A stretch of 64,000 nt of DNA from Thioclava sediminum (GCF_002020355.1 NZ_MPZV01000001.1:1116001-1180000); one strand, 5' to 3'; counted from the first letter of the stretch, positions 52,801-61,786 are shown. Notes: generated by a model from the sequence alone, not told the origin. Program-made: numbers and translations.

Positions 52801-54327
52801 ATGACGAGCAAACCGCTTCTACAGGCGCATGGGCTGAGCAAGGCCTATCCGGGTGTCCTCGCCCTCGATGCCGTCGATTTCGACCTCTATGCGGGTGAGC
52901 TGCATGTGCTGTTCGGTGAGAACGGCGCGGGGAAATCGACGATGATCTCGCTGCTGGCGGGCGCGAATACTCCGACTTCCGGCACGATCGAGATGCGCGG
53001 CGAGCCAGTCCAGTTCGCCTCGGTGGCCGATGCGCAGGCCAAAGGCATCCATACCGTTTTTCAAGAATTCTCGCTGATCCCGACGATGAGCGTGGCGCAG
53101 AACATGTTTCTGGGCCACGAGCCGGGTGTCGGCCCCTTCCTGTCGCCGCGCGCGATGCGCCAACGGGCAAAGCAGATCCTGACCGATCTGAACTTCGACA
53201 TCGACCCGGACCTGACCGTGGCGCGCCTGTCGCGGGCGCAACAGCAGATGGTCGAGATCGCGAAGGCGATGCAGGGCGATCTGTCGGTCCTGATCCTCGA
53301 CGAGCCCACCGCCTCGCTGACCGATCGCGAGGTCGATCAGCTCTTCGAGGTGATCGGGCGGCTCAAATCCGAGGGTGTGGGGATCATCTATATCTCGCAC
53401 CGCGTGCATGAATTCGAGCGCATCGGAGAGCGCGTGACCGTGCTGCGCGACGGCGCGCATATCGGCACCGCGCCGATGGCCGAGATGACCGAGCAGTCGC
53501 TCGTGGACATGATGGCCGGGCGCGAGATCCGCGACATCTACCCGAGCATCGCCCATACGCCCGGCGAAGTCGTCCTCGACGTGCAAAACCTCAGCGCTCC
53601 CGGTATCGATCATGCCTCCTTCGAGGTGCGCCGGGGCGAGGTGCTGGGCGTCGCGGGCCTCGTGGGCTCGGGCAAGTCGCGGCTGTTCCGCTCGGTGATG
53701 GGGCTCAACCCGACCCATGCCGGGCAGGTCCGCTTCAAGGGCCGGGACGTCACCGGCGCGCAGACCCGCAAGCTGGTGAAGGCGGGCGCGTGGTATCTCT
53801 CGCCCGACCGCAAGCATGAGGGCCTGATCCTCGCCGAGACGCCGCGCGGCAATCTGGTGATGGATCTGATGGCCGAGGGCGGCCCGCTGCTGCGCTCGCG
53901 TCAGCTGAGCACCCGCGCGGCGGAAATCTTCGGCCATGTCGAACTGCATGAGAGCTACCGCAGCCGCGTCGTCGGCAAGCTCTCGGGCGGCAATCAGCAG
54001 AAGGTGCTGTTCGGCAAGGCCTTCGGGCATAAGGCCGATCTCTACATCTTCGACGAGCCGACCGTGGGCGTCGACATGGGCACCCGCGCGGCGCTCTACC
54101 GGCTGATCGCGGAACTGGCCGAGGCCGGAAAGGCCGTGGTGGTGATCTCGTCGGATCTGCCAGAGGTGATGAACCTCGCCCACCGCGCCATCGTGCTCGC
54201 CAATGGCAAGATCACCGCCGAGCTGCCGCGCGAGGATCTGCGCGAGGACATCGTCCTGCGCTATTTCTTCGACCAGCCCGGCGCCTCCCAACAGACACAA
54301 AAAGACACAGAAGGAAGCCCCGCATGA
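52801..54327 (+). CDS. Sugar-type ABC transporter ATP-binding protein (RbsA/XylG-like, two domains)
   Basis: Fused two-domain ATPase of 508 residues. Domain 1: Walker A FGENGAGKST near 40, signature LSRAQQQMVEI near 144, Walker B VLILDEPTASL near 162. Domain 2: a non-canonical P-loop GLVGSGKSRLF near 287, signature LSGGNQQKVLFGKAF near 396, and Walker B LYIFDEPTVGVDM near 416. It energises the permease encoded 4 bases into its own end. Confidence 0.92.
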   Translation: MTSKPLLQAHGLSKAYPGVLALDAVDFDLYAGELHVLFGENGAGKSTMISLLAGANTPTSGTIEMRGEPVQFASVADAQAKGIHTVFQEFSLIPTMSVAQNMFLGHEPGVGPFLSPRAMRQRAKQILTDLNFDIDPDLTVARLSRAQQQMVEIAKAMQGDLSVLILDEPTASLTDREVDQLFEVIGRLKSEGVGIIYISHRVHEFERIGERVTVLRDGAHIGTAPMAEMTEQSLVDMMAGREIRDIYPSIAHTPGEVVLDVQNLSAPGIDHASFEVRRGEVLGVAGLVGSGKSRLFRSVMGLNPTHAGQVRFKGRDVTGAQTRKLVKAGAWYLSPDRKHEGLILAETPRGNLVMDLMAEGGPLLRSRQLSTRAAEIFGHVELHESYRSRVVGKLSGGNQQKVLFGKAFGHKADLYIFDEPTVGVDMGTRAALYRLIAELAEAGKAVVVISSDLPEVMNLAHRAIVLANGKITAELPREDLREDIVLRYFFDQPGASQQTQKDTEGSPA

Positions 54328-55331
54328 TGCAGGCCAATTCCAAGCCTTCGCTGGCGGCGCTGCCGCTGCGTATCTTCATCAAGCTCGGCGTGCTGCCGTT
54401 CTTCCTCATCGCGGCCGTCGTGATCTTCACCCTCGCCGCGCCGAACTTCCTGTCGCCGCAGAACCTGATCAACGTGGCGCGACAATCGGTCTATCTGGTG
54501 CTGGTTTCGCTGGGCCAGATGCTGGTGCTGATCTCGGGGGGCTTCGACCTCTCGGTGGGCACGGTGATCGCGCTCAGCTCCGTCGTCTCGGCGCTGGCGA
54601 TGACATGGGCCGCACAGATTTTCCCCGATGCGATCTGGCTCGTGATCCTGATCGGCGCCTTTGCAGGCTTCGCGGTCGCGCTGATCGTGGGCGCGGTGAA
54701 CGGGATCGGCGTCGCGCTGTTCGACGTCTCGCCCTTCATCATGACGCTGGGTGTCTCGTCTGTCGGGACCGGGCTTGCGCTGTTCCTGACCGGGGGCGTG
54801 CCGGTTTCGGGCCTGCCCTTCGCCTTTGGCGACACCTTCGGCTTCGGCCGGGTGTTCGGAGTTCCCGTGCCCGTGGTGATCGCCGTGATCGCCATCATCG
54901 TGATGTGGGTGCTGATGGCCCGCACCCGCGTCGGCGCCCGCATCTATGCCGTCGGCGGCAACATCAAGGCGGCCCATTTGTCGGCGATCAACACCCGCGG
55001 CACGCTGATCCTCGTCTATGGGCTTTGCGCCGTGATCGCGGCCCTGACCGGTCTGTTGCTGACCGCGCGCGTCGAGAGCGGCGATGCGAACCTTGGCGGC
55101 ACGATCGCAATGGAGAGCATCGCAGCCTGCGTCATCGCCGGGGTCTCGCTGCGCGGCGGGATCGGCCGGGTGGAGAATGTCGTGCTCGGCGCGTTCTTCA
55201 TCATCCTGATGCAAAACGGGATGAACCTCGCGCAGGTCAGCTCCTACATGCAGATGGTGCTCATCGGTCTGTTGCTCATCTGCGCCGTGATCTTCGACCA
55301 GCTGCGCTACCGGATGATCGTGAAGGGCTAA
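54324..55331 (+). CDS. Sugar-type ABC transporter permease (RbsC-like)
   Basis: Inner-membrane permease of 335 residues with eight to ten helices. Family signatures: LVSLGQMLVLISGGFDLSVG near 58-77, GAVNGIGVALFDVSPFIMTL near 127, ARTRVGARIYAVGGNIKAAH near 195 and GIGRVENVVLGAFFIILM near 279. Its start overlaps the ATPase stop by ATGA. Last gene of the pxp-ABC operon, closed by a terminator. Confidence 0.92.
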   Translation: MMQANSKPSLAALPLRIFIKLGVLPFFLIAAVVIFTLAAPNFLSPQNLINVARQSVYLVLVSLGQMLVLISGGFDLSVGTVIALSSVVSALAMTWAAQIFPDAIWLVILIGAFAGFAVALIVGAVNGIGVALFDVSPFIMTLGVSSVGTGLALFLTGGVPVSGLPFAFGDTFGFGRVFGVPVPVVIAVIAIIVMWVLMARTRVGARIYAVGGNIKAAHLSAINTRGTLILVYGLCAVIAALTGLLLTARVESGDANLGGTIAMESIAACVIAGVSLRGGIGRVENVVLGAFFIILMQNGMNLAQVSSYMQMVLIGLLLICAVIFDQLRYRMIVKG

Positions 55332-55343
55332 GAGACCAACCTG

Positions 55344-55377
55344 GCCGGGTGCGCGCGTCTTGCGCCACCCGGCTTTT
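55344..55377 (+). terminator. Rho-independent terminator of the pxp-ABC operon
   Basis: Arms GCCGGGTG (55344-55351) and CACCCGGC (55366-55373) with a 14-base loop, followed by TTTTGTCTTTT. Starts 13 bases after the permease stop. Confidence 0.8.
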
Positions 55378-55528
55378 GTCTTTTCGTTCGGTCGAAGCGA
55401 TATGGAACGAAGCCGACATTCGTTGCGCGCTGCCGGTCGAACACGACCGAGGCCTAGGGTCAGGATTCATTGATTTGTGTTGCGTCGCGTGATTCACGGC
55501 TCCGAAAACGGAGAGAAAAAAGACCGTG

Positions 55529-56043
55529 ATGATCGACGCAACCTACCTGAAGGCATACCGCACCGCGACCAGCCTGGCCGCGAAAAAGGGGGCGCGGTCG
55601 CCTGATCGGGCGAACCAAGGAGTTTGAGGGAAAAAGAAACTGTCCGGGGGACAGTTTCGCCCGAAAACGGAATACCAAACTGGATGCCATCTGCGACAGC
55701 CAAGGGCGACCGCTCAGCCTGTTCGTCACCGCTGGGCAGGTCGGCGACTACATCGGTGCGCGGGCGCTGCTGAGCAGCCTACCCAAGGTCGACTGGTTCC
55801 TCGGGGACCGCGGCTTATGCCGACTGGTTCCGAGACGCGTTTCAGGACAAAGGGATACGCGCCTGCATCCCGGGCCGGAAGCAACGCAAGACGCCCATCA
55901 AATATGACAAACGCCGTAACCGGATTGAGATAATGTTCGGCAGTCTCAAAGACCGGAGGCGTGTGGCGACTCGCTATGACCGATCTCCGAAGGTCTTCCT
56001 CTCCGCCATCGCCCTGGCGGCTCTCGTCATCTACTGGTTATGA
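55529..56043 (+). pseudogene. IS5-family DDE transposase, truncated and frameshifted
   Basis: Recognisable pieces of the C-terminal two-thirds of a DDE transposase: MIDATYLKAYRTATSLAAKK (first D), GRLIGRTK after a frameshift, CDSQGRPLSLFVTAGQVGDY, LPKVDWFLGDRG (second D), a shift near 55815, ACIPGRKQRKTP and NRIEIMFGSLKDRRRVATRY (E) to the stop. The N-terminus is missing. At least three frame disruptions plus a 50-base insertion mean it is inactive. Confidence 0.85.
55621..55670. repeat. Roughly 50-base palindromic insertion inside the transposase pseudogene
   Basis: Where intact relatives read straight on from RTKGG to NTKL, this copy carries about 50 extra bases. They contain a perfect 10-base dyad GAAACTGTCC-GGG-GGACAGTTTC (55636-55658). 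This looks like a small palindromic repeat inserted in the IS; boundaries are approximate. Confidence 0.55.
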
Positions 56044-56066
56044 ATTCTAAGCCTAGAAAATGACAG

Positions 56067-56088
56067 ACCCGCGCCACGAGGCGCGGGT
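56067..56088 (-). terminator. Terminator of the TRAP operon
   Basis: Perfect 9-base arms ACCCGCGCC (56067-56075) and GGCGCGGGT (56080-56088) around ACGA; on the minus strand it is followed by CTGTCATTTT. It lies 25 bases after the dctP stop. Confidence 0.75.
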
Positions 56089-56112
56089 TCGCTCTTCATC
56101 GGGAGCAAAGGC

Positions 56113-57183
56113 TCAGTTCAGCTCGGTCGCACGCTCTGCATCGACGGTCTTCGATGCCTGATCGACGGCTGATTGCAGATCATCGAATACTTCGCCACCG
56201 TTCTGGACGTTGTCCTTGAACCAGCCATAGACCGGCTTCGCCGCGTCCTGGAACTGCTGCTTTTCCTCGGGCGTCGGCACGTATATCTCGCCGCCGTCCT
56301 TCTTGAACTCCTCGTAAGCCGCGATCGACTTGCGCTTCGGCGAGGCGAACGTCGCCTGCTGGAGCGCCGCGAACCCGTCCACGATCACACGCTGCATGTC
56401 GGGCGACATCTCCTTGAACTTTTGGTTGTTCATCCACCACAGCGCCGCCATGTAGGCATGCCCGTCGAGCGTCAGATGCTTCAGCCCGGCCTCGGGGAAT
56501 TTCATGTTCATGATGTCGGTGATGCCGTTCTTGGTGCCGTCCACAACGCCGGTCTGCATCGCGGTGAACAGCTCCGGCCACGGGATCGGGGTCGGCGAAG
56601 CACCCATCGCCTTCACCAACTCTTGCGGCAGGTCGGCGACGATGGTGCGGATCTTCATCCCCTTCAGATCTGCGGGCGTCTTCACCGTCTTCTTGGTGTT
56701 GGCGAAGTTGCGCCAGCCGCCGGTATTCCCGATCGTCATCAGGCGGATCATGTCGTCGCTATCCGCCAGCGCCATCTTGCGCAGCTCCGAGGTGAAGTCG
56801 GTATGGGTCAGCGCTTCCTCGGCCACCCGGTCGTTCGGCATCAGATACGGCAGGTCGAGGACCTGCACGTAAGGAAAGATCCCCGCGGCGCCGCCCGAGG
56901 TCGAGATGTAGATATCGAGCGAGCCATCCGCGATGCCCTGCAGGCACTCCGCCCCGTTCGAGCAGAGCTGCGTGCCGATGAAGAGGTCGACCTTGATCTT
57001 CCCGTTCGAGGCATTCTCGACATAGTTCTTGAACACGACGAGACCGTCGTAATCCTCGTCATTGGTGTTGGAGTTGGCGACCGCGCGCAGCGTGATCGTA
57101 TCGTCCTGAGCCTGCGCGGCCATGCCGAGCCCCGAGGCCAGCACGGCCCCCAGCGCAAGCGATTTCACAAAAGTTCTGAGCAT
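56113..57183 (-). CDS. dctP: TRAP transporter substrate-binding protein (DctP family)
   Basis: Periplasmic receptor of 356 residues: signal peptide (VKSLALGAVLASGLGMAAQA), then a DctP fold with GIADGSLDIYISTSGGAAG near 84, VLDLPYLMPNDRVAEEAL near 107, TPADLKGMKIRTI near 170, ALGASPTP-like AMGASPTPIPWPEL near 190 and TGVVDGTKNGITDI near 208. The conserved arginine that clamps a ligand carboxylate is expected in KIRTIVAD. A carboxylate or sulfonate ligand is inferred from the family. Confidence 0.92.
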   Translation of the reverse strand: MLRTFVKSLALGAVLASGLGMAAQAQDDTITLRAVANSNTNDEDYDGLVVFKNYVENASNGKIKVDLFIGTQLCSNGAECLQGIADGSLDIYISTSGGAAGIFPYVQVLDLPYLMPNDRVAEEALTHTDFTSELRKMALADSDDMIRLMTIGNTGGWRNFANTKKTVKTPADLKGMKIRTIVADLPQELVKAMGASPTPIPWPELFTAMQTGVVDGTKNGITDIMNMKFPEAGLKHLTLDGHAYMAALWWMNNQKFKEMSPDMQRVIVDGFAALQQATFASPKRKSIAAYEEFKKDGGEIYVPTPEEKQQFQDAAKPVYGWFKDNVQNGGEVFDDLQSAVDQASKTVDAERATELN

Positions 57184-57213
57184 CGTTTCCTCCCTATATG
57201 CTTCAGTCTTGTC

Positions 57214-58503
57214 TTAGTTGGCGAACCCCGTCAGGCGGGGGATGGTCATCGAAATCGCGGGAAAATAGGTAATCAGGAAGATCACGGCCACTTCGACCGC
57301 GAGGAACGGCAGGATCGCGCGGGCGATGGTCTCGACCCGCTCTTTCGAGACGGCGGCGGCGACGAACAGCACCAGCCCCATCGGCGGCGTCGCGAGGCCC
57401 ACGGTCAGGTTCACGCTCATGATGATCGCGAAATGGATCGGATCGACGCCGAGCCCGGTGAAGATCGGCGCGAGGATCGGTCCCAGCACGATGATCGCCG
57501 GGCCCGCGTCGAGGAACATGCCCACGATGAACAGCAGGATATTGATCAAGAACAGCAGGATCAGCGGGTTCTGCGACAGGCCGAGGATGAATTCCGCCAG
57601 CGCCTCGGGGGCGTGCGCAAGGCTGACGACGGTCTTGAACGCCATCGCCGCGCCCACCAGCAAAAGCACCACCGAAGAGGTCAGCCCCGCCCGCATCAGG
57701 ATATGCGGCAGGTCGCCCCAGCGCAGCGTGCGCAGGATGAAGAGACCGACGATCAGCGCATAGGCCACGGCGATTGCCGCCGCCTCGGTCGGCGTGAAGA
57801 CACCGCCCAAGATACCGCCTAGAATGATCACCGGCGTCATCAGCGGGAAAAACGCGCGCAAGGATGCCTGCCCGCGCTCGGGCCAGGTGTGTTTCTTCGA
57901 GGCGGGGGGAAACCCGTGTTTGTTGGCCATGAACTTGACCATCAGCATCAGCCCGATACCGACGAGCGCCCCTGGCACGATCCCCGCGAGGAACAGCGCC
58001 GCGACCGACTGGCCCATGACATAGGCGTAGATGATCATGATGCCCGAAGGCGGGATGATCGGGCCAATCACCGAGCTGGCCGCGGTGATGGCGGCGGCGA
58101 ATTTGCGGGTGTAGCCCTGCTGTTCCATCGCCGGGATCAGCATCGAACCCAGTGCCGAAGTGTCGGCCACCGCCGAGCCCGAAAGCCCCGCGAACAGCAT
58201 CGAGGACAGGACATTCACATGCGCGAGCCCGCCGCGCAGATGGCCCATCATCGCTTCCGAGAACTCCACCAGACGGCGCGTGATGCCGCCCGAATTCATC
58301 ATCTCGCCCGCCAGCATGAAGAACGGGATCGCGAGCAGCGGGAAGCTGTCCATCCCGTTGTAAAGGTTGCGGTAAAGCAGCGCGAAATCGCGCTCTTGCC
58401 CGTTCAGGAGCAGCATCGCGCCGGGCGCTGCCAGAAGCGCGAAGAAGATCGGGAAGCCGATCAGGATCAGGACGAGGAAAAGGGGCAGGAACCAGACCAG
58501 CAT
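57214..58503 (-). CDS. dctM: TRAP transporter large permease (DctM family)
   Basis: Sodium-coupled membrane subunit of 429 residues with about twelve helices, opening with MLVWFLPLFLVLILIGFPIF. Signatures: PFFMLAGEMMNSGGITRRLV near 63, PSGIMIIYAYVMGQSVAALF near 148 and MFLDAGPAIIVLGPILAPI near 327. The ATG at 58503 overlaps the small-permease stop (ATGA); a long in-frame extension upstream is not homologous. Confidence 0.93.
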   Translation of the reverse strand: MLVWFLPLFLVLILIGFPIFFALLAAPGAMLLLNGQERDFALLYRNLYNGMDSFPLLAIPFFMLAGEMMNSGGITRRLVEFSEAMMGHLRGGLAHVNVLSSMLFAGLSGSAVADTSALGSMLIPAMEQQGYTRKFAAAITAASSVIGPIIPPSGIMIIYAYVMGQSVAALFLAGIVPGALVGIGLMLMVKFMANKHGFPPASKKHTWPERGQASLRAFFPLMTPVIILGGILGGVFTPTEAAAIAVAYALIVGLFILRTLRWGDLPHILMRAGLTSSVVLLLVGAAMAFKTVVSLAHAPEALAEFILGLSQNPLILLFLINILLFIVGMFLDAGPAIIVLGPILAPIFTGLGVDPIHFAIIMSVNLTVGLATPPMGLVLFVAAAVSKERVETIARAILPFLAVEVAVIFLITYFPAISMTIPRLTGFAN

Positions 58504-59090
58504 CACTCGGCCCCTCCGGCGACGGACCAGACCGGCGGCAGCGGATCGTCTCCGGTGCGGAAGGCGAGCAGATTGCGCAGGATCAGCTCGATATTGACCA
58601 GCACGAGAAGCGCGAAGCCCACCACTAGCGAGGCCATCATCCAGCTCCGCGGCACGCGAATCCAAGCGTCGAAGGCCAGATTTTCCGGCACCCAGAGCGA
58701 GGCGGTTGCGAATTTCCCGCCAAAGCCGGTGATCCCGGCCCAGCCGAGTTTCAAAGCCGCGACCGAGACCAGCAGCGAGAACATCAGCAGCACCAGTGTC
58801 AGCGTGCGCCCCACCAGCTTGGGCAGCATCACCGCCAGCATGTCGATCGCCACGAAGCCGCCAGAGCGAAACGCCGAGGGCGCCATCAGCCCCGCCATCC
58901 ACAACATGCAGAACCGCGCCGCCTCATCGGGCCAGGGTAGCGCGCTATTGAGCACATAGCGGAACCAAATCTGGATCAGGATCGCGATGACCATCGCCGC
59001 CACGGCAAAGACACCCGCCCACCGTCCGATGGCGAGCAGGATGTCGTTCAGCCGGACGAGCGGTCTCACCAGAATTGTCAGCAGGGTCAT
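58503..59090 (-). CDS. dctQ: TRAP transporter small permease (DctQ family)
   Basis: Membrane subunit of 195 residues with four helices (about 18-40, 55-72, 95-117, 145-168) and the DctQ motif FRYVLNSALPWPDEAARFCM near 43-62. It pairs with the large subunit encoded immediately downstream. A gap of 82 bases separates it from the flavin reductase gene upstream, so the transporter and enzyme genes may share a transcript. Confidence 0.92.
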   Translation of the reverse strand: MTLLTILVRPLVRLNDILLAIGRWAGVFAVAAMVIAILIQIWFRYVLNSALPWPDEAARFCMLWMAGLMAPSAFRSGGFVAIDMLAVMLPKLVGRTLTLVLLMFSLLVSVAALKLGWAGITGFGGKFATASLWVPENLAFDAWIRVPRSWMMASLVVGFALLVLVNIELILRNLLAFRTGDDPLPPVWSVAGGAE

Positions 59091-59172
59091 GCGCGCGTTT
59101 CCTCCCTCGCGATCCCTTGGAGGCCCGGCGCCACGCTCCTCCTGCGCGGTCCGGGCCGGATATGTCAGCGCC

Positions 59173-59694
59173 TCAGTTCATCTCGATCCGCCGCACCTGC
59201 CCACGGTAGAAGGCCAGCGCGTCACCATCGTCGCGCATCACCGCGCGCTCGACTTGACCCAGCACCAGCAGGTGATCGCCGCCCTCGTGGCAGGCTACGC
59301 GATGACATTCGAAGCGCGCGAGACAGCCGTCGATCAGCGGCACGCCATGATCGTTGAGGTGATAGGCGTGATCGAGCAGCGCATGGGCATTCTTTGTCGT
59401 GGCAAAGCACAGATCGTCCTGATCGGCGGCGAGCACGTGGATCGCGTAATGCTCCGCGTTCTCGAAATGCACGAAGCGGCGCGAGTTGCGATCCGGGGCC
59501 CAGATCACCAGCGGCGGATCGAGCGAGACCGAAGAGAAACTGTTCGCCGTGATCGCGACAGGGCCGTTCTCGCTGGCGGCGGTCACGATGGTGATGCCCG
59601 TGGCAAACCGCCCGAAGGCGTCGCGCAGCAAGCGGGTATTCTCTGGGCCCGGCACGAAAGTGCGCGGGGTGAACTGGCGGGTTGCGTTCATCAT
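59173..59694 (-). CDS. Flavin reductase (HpaC/SmoA-like)
   Basis: FMN/FAD reductase of 173 residues that would supply reduced flavin to the monooxygenase encoded two genes upstream. Signatures: AFGRFATGITIVTA near 25, ANSFSSVSLDPPLVIWAPDR near 47, HYAIHVLAADQDDLC near 79. Starts at ATG 59694 and overlaps the aldo/keto reductase stop (ATGA). In the known sulfoquinovose oxidative pathway this role belongs to SmoA; that match is by gene order and class, not proven. Confidence 0.9.
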   Translation of the reverse strand: MMNATRQFTPRTFVPGPENTRLLRDAFGRFATGITIVTAASENGPVAITANSFSSVSLDPPLVIWAPDRNSRRFVHFENAEHYAIHVLAADQDDLCFATTKNAHALLDHAYHLNDHGVPLIDGCLARFECHRVACHEGGDHLLVLGQVERAVMRDDGDALAFYRGQVRRIEMN

Positions 59695-60581
59695 GGGACC
59701 TCCTGACCGAGCCCGGCCTCGTAGAGGCGGAACCACGTCTCCCTGTCGATCTGCACCTTCATCGCATCGGAAAGCTTCGCGATCCGCTCGAGATTGTTCG
59801 TCCCCATCACCGGGATGATCCGCGCCGGATGCGCCAGCAGGAAAGCGGTCGCGACAGCTGCACGATCTACGCCTTGCGCCTGCGCGATCTCATCAAGAAC
59901 GCTTTGCACGCGACCCTCTCCCGTCATCAGCGCGCCGCCGCCCAGTGGCGACCACGCCATCGGGGGTTGGGACTGACGCTGGTGGAAGGCCAGATCGCCA
60001 TTGGTGAAGGGCTGCAGGCAACCGAGGCTAATCTCGATCTGGTTGGTCACCAGCGGCGTCTTCATCCCCGATTGCAGCAACTCCCAGTCCCACGGGCGGA
60101 AGTTCGACACGCCGACCGCGCGCACCTTGCCCGAGGCGACCAGATCATCCAGCACAGCCCCAGTCTCGTGGTGATCAATCAGCGGATCGGGGCGGTGGAT
60201 CAGCAGCAGGTCGATCCGGTCGGTGGCCAGCTCCCGCAGCGAGGCCTCGACCGAGGCTTCGATATGCGCGCGCGAGGTGTCGTAATGCTTCACCTTGCGA
60301 TGCGAATGACGGCCCGCCGCGACGATGATGTCGCATTTCGTGACGATCTCCATCTGATCGCGCAGCGACGGATCCTCGCGCATCGCCGCGCCGAAGACCC
60401 CCTCCGCCGTGTAGCCGCCATAGATATCGGCATGGTCGAACGTGGTGATCCCCTGCGCCAGACAGGCGTCGATCTTGGCGCGCACATGGGCGGGCGAGGT
60501 ATCGGCATCGTCGGCGAGCCGCCACATGCCATAGACGATCCGGCTGAGCGCGACATCCGAGGTAAGGTCGATCTTTTCCAT
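59691..60581 (-). CDS. Aldo/keto reductase (YdhF-like, SmoB-like by context)
   Basis: NAD(P)H-dependent reductase of 296 residues. The tetrad is visible: Asp-Tyr in TFDHADIYGGYTAEG near 50, Lys in EIVTKCDII near 83 and His in LLIHRPDPL near 130. C-terminal cofactor loop IPVMGTNNLERIAKL near 262. It sits between the flavin reductase and monooxygenase genes, with 1-4-base overlaps. In the sulfo-SMO pathway the AKR SmoB reduces 6-dehydroglucose to glucose; an analogous role is inferred. Confidence 0.9.
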   Translation of the reverse strand: MEKIDLTSDVALSRIVYGMWRLADDADTSPAHVRAKIDACLAQGITTFDHADIYGGYTAEGVFGAAMREDPSLRDQMEIVTKCDIIVAAGRHSHRKVKHYDTSRAHIEASVEASLRELATDRIDLLLIHRPDPLIDHHETGAVLDDLVASGKVRAVGVSNFRPWDWELLQSGMKTPLVTNQIEISLGCLQPFTNGDLAFHQRQSQPPMAWSPLGGGALMTGEGRVQSVLDEIAQAQGVDRAAVATAFLLAHPARIIPVMGTNNLERIAKLSDAMKVQIDRETWFRLYEAGLGQEVP

Positions 60582-61735
60582 TAGCGGCGTTCCCCTTCTG
60601 CGAGCGGTGTTGCCGGCGGCCCCATCGGGACGCGACCATAGATTTCGGGCAGCGAGACCGTGTCGAGATGCGGCATCACAAGACGGCCGAACTGGCGAGC
60701 CTCGTCGATATGCGGATAGCCCGACAGGATGAAGGCGCGAATGCCCATCTTGCGATATTCCTCGAGCTTCGTGAGCACCTGATCGGCCGAGCCCACCAGC
60801 GCCGCGCCGCAGCCCGAACGCGCGCGCCCCACCCCGGTCCAGAGGTTCGGCTCGACATAGCCGCTCTCATCCGCGATCTCGCGGTTGCGCGCCTGCTTCG
60901 ACACGCCGAGCGAGCCCGCATCATGCGCCCGCTCGCGGATTTTCCGGCCTTCCTCGTCATCGAGCTTCGAGACAAGTTCCTGCGCGTATTCCTTCGCCTC
61001 GGCCTCGGTGTCGCGCACGATCACATGGACTCGCAGCCCGTAGTCGAGAACGCGCCCGTGCCGCTCGGCGGCCTCGTTGACCACCTTCATCCGGCCTTCC
61101 AGCTCTTCCTTCGTCTCGGGCCACATCAGGTAGACGTCGCAATGCTCTGCGCACAGCTCGACCGCCGCCGGGGAATAGCCGCCGAAATAGAGAAGCGGGC
61201 CGCCCTGCTGATAGGGCTTCGCCGGGTCGGTCGTGAGGCCTTTGAAATTGTAGACCTGACCTTCGTAATTGATCTCGTCTTGGGTCCAGGCCTGCTTGAG
61301 GATCTCGACCACTTCACGCGAGCGCTGGTAGCGGAATTCGCTCTCTTCCTTCTCGCCCGGGAAATCCGACGAGATGATATTCACCGTCAGACGCCCTTCG
61401 AGCATATGGTCGAGCGTCGCGATGGTGCGCGCCAGCATGATCGGCTGCATCTCGCCGCAGCGCACGGCGGCGAGGAAATTCATCCGGTTGGTGATCTGGC
61501 TGGCGCCGGCCACAAAGCTCAGCGTGTCTTGGCCCACCTGATAGCTCGACGGGCACAGAATGTTGCGGAAGCCCTGCCGCTCGGCCTCTCGCACGATGTC
61601 GGAACAATGCGCCCAGCTGGAGCGGAGATCGCCCTCGGGCTGGCCGAGATAGCGGTAATCATCCGAACACAGGGCAGAAAACCAGGACACCTCCGCGGCA
61701 TCGAGATCACCCGATCTCACCGGCACAACAGTCAT
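60581..61735 (-). CDS. SsuD-like LLM-class flavin-dependent monooxygenase (SmoC-like by context)
   Basis: FMNH2-dependent bacterial-luciferase-like monooxygenase of 384 residues. Signatures: LAAVRCGEMQPIMLARTIAT near 107, GRLTVNIISSDFPGEKEES near 131, LLYFGGYSPAAVELCAEHCD near 184, and the SsuD-type ARSGCGAALVGSADQVLTKL near 302. SsuD relatives cleave C-S bonds of sulfonates. Start ATG 61735 (MTVVPVRSG). First gene of the minus-strand enzyme operon and divergent from a GntR regulator. Confidence 0.9.
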   Translation of the reverse strand: MTVVPVRSGDLDAAEVSWFSALCSDDYRYLGQPEGDLRSSWAHCSDIVREAERQGFRNILCPSSYQVGQDTLSFVAGASQITNRMNFLAAVRCGEMQPIMLARTIATLDHMLEGRLTVNIISSDFPGEKEESEFRYQRSREVVEILKQAWTQDEINYEGQVYNFKGLTTDPAKPYQQGGPLLYFGGYSPAAVELCAEHCDVYLMWPETKEELEGRMKVVNEAAERHGRVLDYGLRVHVIVRDTEAEAKEYAQELVSKLDDEEGRKIRERAHDAGSLGVSKQARNREIADESGYVEPNLWTGVGRARSGCGAALVGSADQVLTKLEEYRKMGIRAFILSGYPHIDEARQFGRLVMPHLDTVSLPEIYGRVPMGPPATPLAEGERR

Positions 61736-61786
61736 GCGTTCCTCCCTCGCGATTCCCGTTCGATTTCCCTTCACTTAGCAGCCGCC

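Larger units (their letters stand above)
55458..56052 (+). mobile_element. IS5-family (IS427/IS1031-type) insertion-sequence remnant
   Basis: Element of 595 bases with terminal inverted repeats: GGTCAGGATTCAT at the left end and the complement GCTTAGAATTCAT at the right end (10 of 13 matching). Both ends are flanked by CTAG (55454-55457 and 56053-56056), the target duplication typical of this IS group. It is about 230-250 bases shorter than a full element, having lost the 5' part of the transposase. Placed just after the pxp-ABC terminator. Confidence 0.82.
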
